The position numbers and the translations under genes are program-made. Positions 7,556 to 14,276 of a stretch of DNA of 35,302 bases are shown in pieces. This DNA is from an uncultured Rikenellaceae bacterium. GTDB taxonomy: Bacteria; Bacteroidota; Bacteroidia; Bacteroidales; UBA932. Numbering within the stretch: the first letter of the stretch is position 1; each line of letters opens with the position of its first letter. The notes under the pieces were generated by a model. The model saw nothing but the letters and a program-made list of their open reading frames with translations. It was not told where the DNA came from and did not search any database. Location: positions 1-35,302 of the forward strand of contig CALCYB010000031.1 in NCBI GenBank assembly GCA_937906485.1. The letters run 5' to 3'.

Positions 7556-8107
7556 TTATTTGATGGCCTCGATCCAGTATTCGTAGATCAGAGGGGATAG
7601 TCTGGGAATGTTGTAGAGGGATTCGTCTTCAAATCCATGTTTGGCAGAAAAGACAATGTAACCGTGTTCTCCGGTACGGACGCCGTAAAAACCGTTGTCC
7701 AAGCCCGGAATCCATTGGTTTTTCTGATACAGCCAGGCTTCGATTTCAAAGGAAGGGTCAGTCAGTTGGAAACCTTTGGCTTGTGCGGTGGCCTCGTGGT
7801 TGGTGGCAAACAAGGTGCCGGGTCCATTGCTGAAGATATAGCCAGCGTAGTAGAACCGCACGGAATCTCCGTATTGCAGTGAGTCTTGGGGCAGTTGTCC
7901 GTTGGCATCCTTTCCCTCTTCCAGCACCAGGCGGTTAGATCCGTTCTTGCGTACGACCCGAACCCCTCGGTCCTGCTGGGCGGTGATGAAGCGGTCAATC
8001 TGTTGCTCCTGGGAGGCAATCTTGGTCTCCAGTTCCTGTTTGGTACAACTGGATAGGAAGAATACCGACAAGAGTATCAGTAGGTTGTATGTTTTGTTAC
8101 TGTGCAT
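7556..8107 (-). CDS. FKBP-like lipoprotein (DUF4827-type)
   Basis: 183 residues with a clear lipoprotein signal (LSSC, Cys21) and a single FKBP-like domain: SLQYGDSVRFYYAGYIFSNG in place of the Y.G....G strand, WIPGLDNGFYGVRTGEHGYIVFSAKHGFED resembling the VI.GW..G...M..Ge...i....G core, and a closing PLIYEYWIEAIK strand. A helical segment KQELETKIASQEQQIDRFI after the lipid anchor probably spaces the domain from the membrane. It recalls the DUF4827 lipoproteins of Bacteroides and, by position after a DHH phosphoesterase, the gliding protein GldI of Flavobacteria; this comparison is from memory. Catalytic residues are poorly kept, so activity is uncertain. Confidence 0.72.
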   Translation of the reverse strand: MHSNKTYNLLILLSVFFLSSCTKQELETKIASQEQQIDRFITAQQDRGVRVVRKNGSNRLVLEEGKDANGQLPQDSLQYGDSVRFYYAGYIFSNGPGTLFATNHEATAQAKGFQLTDPSFEIEAWLYQKNQWIPGLDNGFYGVRTGEHGYIVFSAKHGFEDESLYNIPRLSPLIYEYWIEAIK

Positions 8108-8153
8108 ACTTGGTCTTGGTCAAACATCGGTGTCAATTCAGCAAATGTCGTGC

Positions 8154-9152
8154 CTACTCTCTGGTATCCTGTTCTTGCTGGAGGAATACTCCGACAGCGT
8201 GAGCGAAATACCCGGGTACCTGATCCATCGGAATAAACAGCCGGCCACCGGCTGCATTCTCGTGCCCCCCTCCGTTGAAAAACATCCGCGCCAGCCGGTT
8301 GGCTGAAAATCCGCGTTTGGAACGGAGCGATACCCGTACATGGCCTTCTGCGGTTTCGGTGAACAGGGCAGAAATGCGTACGCGCTTCGTTTGCAGGGGC
8401 AAATTTACAAAACCCTCTGATTCTCCGGGCAAATAATCGAATTTTTTCTGGTCTTCCAGCGTGAAAAGCAGGTATTCTGCTCCGTATTCGGGGAGGAAGG
8501 TCCGCCGATTTTCCAGCAGAAAGCCCATCAGATCCATGCGGTTGGGGCGGTTGGAACGGAAGAGTTGTTCATTGATCTGGTCCAGATCGATGCCTTGTTC
8601 GCACACGTCGGCCGCCATACGGAAGGTTGCCGGTGAGATCGAGTTGTTGAAATTGTTGGTATCGGTAATCAGTCCGGTGGTCAGGCAGTAGAGGGCCTTT
8701 TGGGGAATGCAGGCGGGCTTCCCCTGAACTTGGGGATGCTGCAACAGCAGGTAATACAGCAGTTCGCAGGTGGAAGAGCGTTGCGGCTCGGAATAGACCT
8801 GGTCGAAGGCAGGGATATCTGGAGCAAGATGGTGGTCAATCAGCAGTTTGCGGGCCTTGGAGCGGGCGGCTGCAAATTGGGCGCTTCCGGTTCTTGAGTA
8901 TTGGTTGAAGTCCAGACCGATCAGCAGATCACAATTTTCAAGCAACCGGTCCCCAAGTTCTTTTTCCTCTTCGTGGATGCAGACTGGGTCGGGGAGCAGG
9001 TGCTTGAGATTGTCGGGTACGTTGTCCGGAAATACCACCTTCGGTTGGTAGCCCAACGCTTTGAGAAAGTGATAGAGGCCGATACTGGAGCCGACAGCAT
9101 CCCCGTCGGGATGGGTGTGCGTAAGCAGTGTGATGGAGATTTGGTCAGGCAT
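8154..9152 (-). CDS. DHH/DHHA1 phosphoesterase, NrnA-like (oligoribonuclease/pAp phosphatase)
   Basis: 332 residues with the whole DHH family motif set: HTHPDGDAVGSS (residues 12-23, metal-binding His and Asp), Asp81 in GLDFNQYSR, the name-giving IDHH (105-108), and the C-terminal DHHA1 motif GGGHENAAGG. The family's known roles are degradation of nanoRNA and hydrolysis of 3',5'-pAp, or of linear pApA from cyclic-di-AMP, using Mn2+. It is cytoplasmic. The N-terminus is a little shorter than in many relatives (the motif begins at residue 12), but an in-frame stop lies about ten codons upstream, so the ATG at 9152 is the likely start. It heads an operon with two FKBP-like lipoproteins. Confidence 0.9.
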   Translation of the reverse strand: MPDQISITLLTHTHPDGDAVGSSIGLYHFLKALGYQPKVVFPDNVPDNLKHLLPDPVCIHEEEKELGDRLLENCDLLIGLDFNQYSRTGSAQFAAARSKARKLLIDHHLAPDIPAFDQVYSEPQRSSTCELLYYLLLQHPQVQGKPACIPQKALYCLTTGLITDTNNFNNSISPATFRMAADVCEQGIDLDQINEQLFRSNRPNRMDLMGFLLENRRTFLPEYGAEYLLFTLEDQKKFDYLPGESEGFVNLPLQTKRVRISALFTETAEGHVRVSLRSKRGFSANRLARMFFNGGGHENAAGGRLFIPMDQVPGYFAHAVGVFLQQEQDTRE

Positions 9153-9174
9153 GTTCTGTTCTTTTTTTCGACTG

Positions 9175-9182
9175 CAAAATTA
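9175..9182 (-). promoter_or_regulatory. -7 element for the DHH-FKBP operon
   Basis: On the minus strand this reads TAATTTTG, a full TAnnTTTG match 22 bases before the ATG at 9152. No convincing -33 element is visible in the AT-rich region further upstream. Confidence 0.5.
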
Positions 9183-9190
9183 AAAATATA

Positions 9191-9221
9191 TTGCAAGTGC
9201 TAATTATTATTTTTATTTTTG
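9191..9221 (+). promoter_or_regulatory. Promoter of the operon beginning at 9267
   Basis: ATTG ending at 9193, a 20-base spacer and TATTTTTG at 9214-9221 fit the Bacteroidota consensus. Expected transcription start is near 9228. Confidence 0.6.
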
Positions 9222-9266
9222 TGGGTCCTTTTGACAGCAATGAATATTAGATAATTGATTCGCAAT

Positions 9267-9878
9267 ATGTTAAAGAAATTACTTACCTATCTGATCTTTC
9301 CGGCCGTTATTGTGATTCTGGCCTATTTGATTTTCGAAAGTATCATGACTCCGGTCCGTTTTGAAAAGGAATTGGACCGTAGAGAAGCAGTTGCCATCCA
9401 AAGACTGAAAGACATTCGGGATTTGGAAGTAATGTTCAAGGCTGTCAACGGTCGTTATACCGCTGACATCGACAGTTTGATCGACATGTACAACAATGGC
9501 CAGATGACCGTCGTTCGTCAAATCGGTTCTATGGATGACTCTTTGGCAGTGGCTCAAAAACGCGTGTTCCGTGACAGCGTGAAGATTGCCATTAAGGACA
9601 CTTTGTTCCACAGCCGTTCCAACTTCGTGATTGACTCTTTGAAATACATTCCGTTCTCCGGCAAAGAACCCGTCCAAATCGAAGCGGTGGTTCGCGTGGT
9701 ATCTGGTGTGAACGTTCCCTTGTTTGAAGCCTGCATGCCTTATGACCTCTTGTTGAAAGGCTTGGACAACCAATTGATCATCAACCTGAATGCTGATCAG
9801 GAAGCAATGCATCGCTACAAAGGCCTGATGGTAGGTAGTGTGACCAGCCCGAACAATAACGCCGGTAACTGGGAATAA
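9267..9878 (+). CDS. Conserved membrane-anchored protein, pseudopilin-like N-terminal half
   Basis: 203 residues, function unknown. A single hydrophobic helix (residues 4-24) is followed by a charged helix and RLKDIRDLEVMFKAVNGRYT with LIDMYNNG after it (about 46-78). This resembles the post-helix region of type II/IV pseudopilins, where a long helix leads into an NG.Y segment. No prepilin-peptidase site (G-F-x-x-x-E) is present, so the helix would stay as a simple anchor. The C-terminal half looks beta-rich and ends in NNNAGNWE. It lies 13 bases before a DUF3822 gene. I chose the ATG at 9267; a TTG at 9255 in the same frame would add four residues. The pseudopilin analogy is inference. Confidence 0.8.
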   Translation: MLKKLLTYLIFPAVIVILAYLIFESIMTPVRFEKELDRREAVAIQRLKDIRDLEVMFKAVNGRYTADIDSLIDMYNNGQMTVVRQIGSMDDSLAVAQKRVFRDSVKIAIKDTLFHSRSNFVIDSLKYIPFSGKEPVQIEAVVRVVSGVNVPLFEACMPYDLLLKGLDNQLIINLNADQEAMHRYKGLMVGSVTSPNNNAGNWE

Positions 9879-9891
9879 TCATAGACAGAAT

Positions 9892-10632
9892 ATGGCTGTA
9901 TTGCTTGACAGAAGGTTGAGTAAAGATACAGTCCAATACGGATTAACCATTCAAGTCGGCTTGAGTGGTTTTTCTTTTAAGATAAAGGACCGTAAAGGAA
10001 ATTTGTATCATCACGAGACCGTATCCTATCCTCACAAGGTCTTTACCCCTGTGGATGTGGAACTGCCCTTCAAAAAGGCAGTGGCTGCCCATCCTTTGTT
10101 GAAATCTCCGTTCGGATCCATCCGTGTGTATTTTGATACCGAAAAGCATACGCTTGTGCCCAAAGATTTTGCTGCGTCGGAGCTCTCGTGTCTGTCACAG
10201 TTGTATGAGATCCCCGAATACGATGAGGTCTCATCCATACCCATTGATGACACGGATGCCCGTTTGCTCTTCGCCTTGCCCAGTGGTGTTACTTCAGTCA
10301 GGAATCACCTCAATTCTGAAGATTTTTCGTTTTACCCGATCATTGCGCGCCTTTTGGAACTTGCAGGTTCGTTGTCGGACTATAATCGGGTATTGTGCGC
10401 CTATGATGGTGGTTTTGCACACATTGTTGCCTCAGAAGGTGGTGCATTGCGTCTGGTGAACTCCTATGCGGTCAAAGATTTTGAAACGACCTGCTATTAT
10501 CTCTTTGCTGTGATGAAGGAAGTGATGTTCAATCCAGGGCTGACCACATTGAGGTACTTCGGTCCGCTTTCCGCCAATAGAGAGGCTTTATTGAAACGTT
10601 ATTTTTCAGGAGTACAACGATGCGAATTGTAG
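9892..10632 (+). CDS. DUF3822 family protein, possible actin-like (PilM/GspL) fold
   Basis: 246 residues, recognised as DUF3822, a family typical of Bacteroidota and without assigned function. Two segments suggest an ASKHA (actin/PilM-like) fold: an N-terminal strand-turn-strand YGLTIQVGLSGFSFKIKDRKG (residues 16-36) and a second, NRVLCAYDGGFAHIVASEGG followed by LRLVNSY (165-192), then a helix and a strand TLRYFGPLS. There is no signal peptide. It sits between the membrane-anchored protein and rsmD, overlapping the latter by 13 bases, which points to translational coupling. The fold assignment is my reading of strand patterns and needs a structural comparison. The family call is more secure than the fold. 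Confidence 0.78.
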   Translation: MAVLLDRRLSKDTVQYGLTIQVGLSGFSFKIKDRKGNLYHHETVSYPHKVFTPVDVELPFKKAVAAHPLLKSPFGSIRVYFDTEKHTLVPKDFAASELSCLSQLYEIPEYDEVSSIPIDDTDARLLFALPSGVTSVRNHLNSEDFSFYPIIARLLELAGSLSDYNRVLCAYDGGFAHIVASEGGALRLVNSYAVKDFETTCYYLFAVMKEVMFNPGLTTLRYFGPLSANREALLKRYFSGVQRCEL

Positions 10633-11165
10633 GTGGAAAATTAAAAGGACGCTCTTTTGACCCTCCCGCCCGTTTCGGTTCCCGACCGACTACGGATTTT
10701 GCCAAGGAAGGACTCTTCAACATCGTTTCCAACGAATGGGACCTGGAGGGATGTGCTGTCTTGGATCTTTTTGCCGGAACGGGTGCGATCTCCTTTGAAT
10801 TCGCATCACGCGGGGCCACTCCGGTACACGCCATTGAGATGAATGCCCTGCATGTTTCTGTATTGAGAAAGAATGTGGAGGCATTGGGCCTTCAGAAGAC
10901 CGTGCAGGTGGTGAGGAACAATGTTTTTGATTTCTTGGGGATCTGTCGTGCCCGTTATGATTTGATTTTTGCAGACCCTCCTTATGATTTGGATCAGCTT
11001 GACGCACTCCCTGAAAAGATTTTTCAAGCCAACATTCTGAAAGAGGGAGGACAGTTTATTCTGGAGCATCCGGATAGTTATCGCTTTGATAATCATCCGT
11101 TTTTCCTCAAAGAGAGAAAATATGGCAATGTTCATTTTACTTTTTTTGAAAAAAAAGATGAATAA
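10620..11165 (+). CDS. rsmD: 16S rRNA (guanine(966)-N(2))-methyltransferase
   Basis: 181 residues. Methylates G966 of 16S rRNA in the small subunit using S-adenosylmethionine. The start MRIVGGKLKGRSFDPP and RPTTDFAKEGLFNIV are characteristic of RsmD, SAM motif I is AVLDLFAGTGAISFEFASRGA (residues 46-66), and the catalytic motif is FADPPYD (117-123). It overlaps the end of the DUF3822 gene by 13 bases in another frame, so the three plus-strand genes from 9267 form one operon. The tRNA-Asp gene follows from its own promoter. Confidence 0.93.
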   Translation: MRIVGGKLKGRSFDPPARFGSRPTTDFAKEGLFNIVSNEWDLEGCAVLDLFAGTGAISFEFASRGATPVHAIEMNALHVSVLRKNVEALGLQKTVQVVRNNVFDFLGICRARYDLIFADPPYDLDQLDALPEKIFQANILKEGGQFILEHPDSYRFDNHPFFLKERKYGNVHFTFFEKKDE

Positions 11166-11178
11166 TTTTTCGATTTTT

Positions 11179-11209
11179 TTTGGAGTTTGAAAAAAAGTAT
11201 CTATATTTG
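11179..11209 (+). promoter_or_regulatory. Promoter of tRNA-Asp
   Basis: TTTG at 11179-11182, a 19-base spacer and TATATTTG at 11202-11209 form a full consensus promoter. Transcription would start about 20 bases before the mature tRNA. Confidence 0.65.
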
Positions 11210-11236
11210 CAATCCCAAACGAGAACCAGACGAATT

Positions 11237-11310
11237 GGTGCGGTAGTTCAGCTGGTTAGAATACCGGCCTGTCACGCCGGGGGTCGCGGGTTCGAGTCCC
11301 GTCCGCACCG
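11237..11310 (+). tRNA. tRNA-Asp (anticodon GTC)
   Basis: The 74-base cloverleaf has acceptor arms GGTGCGG and CCGCACC with discriminator G at 11310, D arm around GTTCAGCTGGTTAGAAT, anticodon stem CCGGC/GCCGG with loop CTGTCAC (anticodon GTC at 11271-11273), a five-base variable loop, and T arm GCGGG-TTCGAGT-CCCGT. The CCA end is not encoded, since CAAAG follows. A promoter lies upstream and a strong terminator directly downstream, so it is an independent single-tRNA unit. Confidence 0.97.
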
Positions 11311-11311
11311 C

Positions 11312-11349
11312 AAAGAAAGGATGACTGAAAAGCCATCCTTTCTTTTTTT
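11312..11349 (+). terminator. Rho-independent terminator after tRNA-Asp
   Basis: AAAGAAAGGATG (11312-11323) pairs perfectly with CATCCTTTCTTT (11334-11345) around a ten-base loop and is followed by further T residues, giving a seven-T run at 11343-11349. Confidence 0.85.
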
Positions 11350-11371
11350 ATGCGATCCCCAATGGTTCACA

Positions 11372-12241
11372 TTACTTGCCCCGCTGGATGTTGTTGTCCG
11401 GTTGGATCAACTCCTTGGCTTCGCCATAGTAGCGGATCTTGGAGCTGCCGCTGCTTTTCAGGACGAGTTTTTTATCTCCGTAGATTCTGATGGAAGATGC
11501 TCCGCCCGCTATTGCGCTTCCCGTTTGGGCAATCATATCCTGGGCATCAACCTCGGATGCTCCGGAACAGTCAATGAAGATTTCAGCGGTGCTGCCTTCC
11601 AATTCTACTTCAGATGCACCTGAGCAGATAACATTTGTCTTTTCTTTCACTTCTCCCGAGTAAGTGACATTCGATGCTCCGCTGCAACTGATTTCTATGT
11701 CGGTGCTGTTGCCCTTTATTTCCAGTTCGGAGGATCCGGAAACATGCCCGCGGATGATACCGAATTTTCCATTGACAGCGGCTTCGGATGCTCCGCTCAA
11801 CGAGTAGGTGAATTTGTCTGCATGGATGCATAGTTCATCGTTGATTTCGGCAGCTCCGCTAAGGGACAAATCAAATTCTTTTGTTGTGAAGTGAGCCGCC
11901 GAAGTGGCACTGGATGCGCCAGAAAGGTTGATGGACTTGATCTCTTTCATGGTGACTTTGACCATGATTTTCTCTTCGTTATCCAGTCTGAATCCTCTCG
12001 GAGGATCTGCCTTCAGTCGCAATGTGCTGTTACGAACGCTAATGTCCAGGTATTTGCGAATTCGCTCGGGACAAGAGAGTTCGATTGACTCTGATTCTCC
12101 TTTGCAGATTTCGATATCATAGGCATAGGATGCATCAATCTTTGTGAATGCCTGGGTGGTAATGGTTTCGTGGATGGTTTGCGCCTGGGTCCATTCTAGG
12201 GAGCAGGCAATGATCAGAAGGGTGAGTAAAGTCCTTTTCAT
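11372..12241 (-). CDS. GIN-domain (DUF2807) putative surface/periplasmic protein
   Basis: 289 residues with a cleavable signal peptide (MKRTLLTLLIIACSLEWTQA, then QT). The rest is a head-GIN domain (DUF2807, sometimes labelled putative auto-transporter adhesin head), a right-handed beta-helix-like fold. A repeating SGAS-type motif recurs about nine times at roughly 20-residue spacing (NLSGASS, SLSGAAE, SLSGASE, HVSGSSE, SCSGASN, ICSGASE, DCSGASE, AGGASS, SSGSS). The function of the domain is not established. It is 26 bases downstream of the probable anti-sigma membrane gene and the last gene of the ECF sigma operon, so its expression is probably tied to that regulator. Confidence 0.82.
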   Translation of the reverse strand: MKRTLLTLLIIACSLEWTQAQTIHETITTQAFTKIDASYAYDIEICKGESESIELSCPERIRKYLDISVRNSTLRLKADPPRGFRLDNEEKIMVKVTMKEIKSINLSGASSATSAAHFTTKEFDLSLSGAAEINDELCIHADKFTYSLSGASEAAVNGKFGIIRGHVSGSSELEIKGNSTDIEISCSGASNVTYSGEVKEKTNVICSGASEVELEGSTAEIFIDCSGASEVDAQDMIAQTGSAIAGGASSIRIYGDKKLVLKSSGSSKIRYYGEAKELIQPDNNIQRGK

Positions 12242-12267
12242 GTTGTCAGTAATTTGATATTGTGTTT

Positions 12268-12765
12268 CTATAAGTTGTTCCTTTCTTCCTGGAGGTGATC
12301 AACCAGCAGATTTTTGAGTTTTATCAGACCATCTGTTTTTTTCTGGTAGTATTGGTTGAGGATGCGGATCCTTTCTTGTTTGGGCAGTTCTTGGGGGAGT
12401 TGTTCTGATAGGGGTATGGCTTCAAAGGTGATGTGCCGGACTGCACGAATGGTTTCTTTGGCTTGTCCTGGATCCATCGTTTTGCACAGGGACAGGATGT
12501 CTGATTCTATGGCGTTCATCCGGAGTTGATGCTCCTTTACTACATGATGGGGCTCATCATAAGGATTTGCAAGGGGAAGCATCAGAAATAGGGCAAGTAG
12601 GAGAACACCAGCCAGAATAGTGCCATAGCGCGAGACCCGACGCTGTCTGCGTTCCCGTTGAAAGCGGGAAAAGTGACCTTCAGGCAACTCTCCTTCGTAG
12701 AAACTGTTGTGATGATGGAGAATAAAGGATTCCATCGGATCTTTGTTATCTATTGTGTTCATCAT
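12268..12765 (-). CDS. Single-pass membrane protein, probable anti-sigma partner
   Basis: 165 residues. A short cytoplasmic N-terminus with EGELPEGHFSRFQRER (about 24-39), one transmembrane helix (about 47-67), then a helical, charged domain rich in Leu, Glu and Lys that ends near a QYYQKKTDGLIKLKNLL segment. The EGHF.RF opening is a pattern I associate with the small membrane proteins placed after ECF sigma factors in Bacteroidota. It overlaps the sigma gene by 20 bases, which fits translational coupling and a sigma/anti-sigma pair. It has no canonical zinc-binding anti-sigma motif (HxxxCxxC). The role is inferred from position; an alternative is a simple sensor or adaptor. Confidence 0.7.
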   Translation of the reverse strand: MMNTIDNKDPMESFILHHHNSFYEGELPEGHFSRFQRERRQRRVSRYGTILAGVLLLALFLMLPLANPYDEPHHVVKEHQLRMNAIESDILSLCKTMDPGQAKETIRAVRHITFEAIPLSEQLPQELPKQERIRILNQYYQKKTDGLIKLKNLLVDHLQEERNNL

Positions 12766-13282
12766 TTTGAGAGGATGGTTGGGTTAGGATTTGAAAGAGA
12801 CGTTTTTTGGCGCGCAGGTACTGGCTCCTTACAGAAGAGGGTTTGAGTTGGGTGATTTCTGCGATTTCTTCATAGTCATAGCCTTCCAGCAGGTGAAGAC
12901 TCAGAATCAGACGAAATCCGTCAGGAAGCAGCAAAATATTCTGTTTGATAGCCGTCAGGTCAAATGCAGCCTCCTCGGTCAAGCTTGTGTCATCGCAGAA
13001 AGCGGCTCCCTGGAGACAGTCCGCCGTCAGCATATCCTTGAAGATCGCTTCTCTTTTCTTTTTTCGAAGGCGGTCAATGGACAGCCGGACACAGGTTCGT
13101 GTGAGCCAATGTTCAATTTTTTCGATTCTTCCCTTGTTCCATAGCCGGTCATACTTCAGGAAGGTATCGTGCATCGCTTCCTCCGCATCCATCGGGTCCG
13201 TAGTAATACGGAGACTGATGAAATACAACTTTCTGGAATAGGTGTTGTAAAGCGTTTCTATGTTGGTTCTCGGGTGCAACAT
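12746..13282 (-). CDS. RNA polymerase ECF-type sigma-70 factor
   Basis: 178 residues from the ATG at 13282. Region 2 is ETLYNTYSRKLYFISLRI through DAEEAMHDTFLKYDRLW, and region 4 is LLLPDGFRLILSLHLLEGYDYEEIAEITQLKPSSVRSQYLRAKKRLFQIL, a clear helix-turn-helix. The two are joined by a linker without regions 1 or 3, as in ECF sigmas. The frame is open upstream to 13531, but that part overlaps the endonuclease gene and is not sigma-like, so the internal start is preferred. It overlaps the downstream membrane gene by 20 bases and probably controls the envelope genes that follow. No clean promoter was found in the 58-base gap upstream. Confidence 0.88.
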   Translation of the reverse strand: MLHPRTNIETLYNTYSRKLYFISLRITTDPMDAEEAMHDTFLKYDRLWNKGRIEKIEHWLTRTCVRLSIDRLRKKKREAIFKDMLTADCLQGAAFCDDTSLTEEAAFDLTAIKQNILLLPDGFRLILSLHLLEGYDYEEIAEITQLKPSSVRSQYLRAKKRLFQILTQPSSQNDEHNR

Positions 13283-13340
13283 CTGTATCTGTTTCGTTCT
13301 ATCTATAAGACGATCCAATTTTGAAAATGTTGCATAAGGC

Positions 13341-14189
13341 TTACATCCAGGTGAAAGAAATGGGATAATGATCGGAAATGAAGGGGACTCCATAGTCTCC
13401 GTTAAGGTTGTCAAAGCGGACGGGTTGCATTCCCAAATAGAAGAAGTGGTCAATCGGAGCAGCCGGGTGCACTTTGCCCCAGCCGTTGTAGGTGCCGGCT
13501 TCGTCGGTTTGAGGGGCTGTTTGTTGGGCAACCTTCATCAAGGTAAGCAAGGGACTGAAAATGGGGTCCTCCAGGGTGGCATTCATGTCTCCGCCCAAAA
13601 GAATCGGGGTATCGGGCTCTTCGGCGCGGATGGCCTCTATCCACTTGATGAGCAATTCAATTGACGATCTCCGGGCAATTTGACCGATATGGTCCAGGTG
13701 TGTATTGATGTACCAGAATGTCCTTGCGTCTTTACGGTGCTGGAGTTTGGCAAAGGTAGCGGTGCGCAGACAAGCCGCATCCCAACCCATGGAAACAGAG
13801 TCGGGGGTCTGGCTGAGCCAGAGGGTTCTTTGTTCCAGCAAGTGGTAGTCCTTGTGACGGTAGAAGATGGCACAGTGCTCACCACTTTCGTGACCGTCTT
13901 CCCGGCCAACACCGACACGGTGATAGTCCGGTAACTGTTCTTCCAAGTAGTGGATTTGTTCCGGCATGGCTTCCTGCAGACCGAATGCGGCCGGTTCTTC
14001 TTGATTGATCATCCGGATTGTTGCCTCTTTGCGCAACTCCCAGTTGTTGGGGCCATCGTTGACTGTACTCAGACGGATGTTGTAGGAAATGATTTTGGTG
14101 CCGCTGTCTGCATTCGCTCGGTTGCAGCCCGTTACCATGCTGCCGTAGGCCAGTAGCATGGAGGCAAGGATAATGAATGTCTTTTTCAT
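13341..14189 (-). CDS. Endonuclease/exonuclease/phosphatase family lipoprotein
   Basis: 282 residues from the ATG at 14189, beginning with a lipoprotein signal (MVTGC, Cys22). The frame is open upstream to 14246, but MKKTFIILASML is the natural signal-peptide start. The EEP (DNase I-like) fold is indicated by ISYNIRL, the metal-binding glutamate in FGLQEAMPEQ, NTHLDHIG, GDMNATLEDP and the terminal SDHYPI. Enzymes of this family include phosphodiesterases, sphingomyelinase-like enzymes and nucleases. Exposure at the envelope suggests hydrolysis of an extracytoplasmic phosphoester; the substrate is unknown. It precedes the sigma operon by 58 bases on the same strand. Confidence 0.87.
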   Translation of the reverse strand: MKKTFIILASMLLAYGSMVTGCNRANADSGTKIISYNIRLSTVNDGPNNWELRKEATIRMINQEEPAAFGLQEAMPEQIHYLEEQLPDYHRVGVGREDGHESGEHCAIFYRHKDYHLLEQRTLWLSQTPDSVSMGWDAACLRTATFAKLQHRKDARTFWYINTHLDHIGQIARRSSIELLIKWIEAIRAEEPDTPILLGGDMNATLEDPIFSPLLTLMKVAQQTAPQTDEAGTYNGWGKVHPAAPIDHFFYLGMQPVRFDNLNGDYGVPFISDHYPISFTWM

Positions 14190-14210
14190 GCGTTTGCTGG
14201 GTATATATGG

Positions 14211-14255
14211 AGACTCCTGCTGCCGGTCCACCAAGGAAAACGACAACAGGAGTCT
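14211..14255. repeat. Inverted repeat between the PorV-like and endonuclease genes
   Basis: AGACTCCTG (14211-14219) pairs with CAGGAGTCT (14247-14255), and two more pairs follow after one mismatch, around a loop of about 21 bases. On the minus strand it lies just after the PorV-like gene but lacks a T-run there; the T-run (ATGTTTTTTTG) is on the plus-strand side. It may be a weak terminator, an mRNA-end stabiliser or a site for a regulator. Confidence 0.5.
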
Positions 14256-14276
14256 ATGTTTTTTTGTTCAGACAGA

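Noticed and set aside
13283..13531. N-terminal extension of the sigma factor to 13531
   Set aside because: The 83 extra residues overlap the endonuclease gene and have no sigma-like sequence; region 2 begins just after the ATG at 13282.
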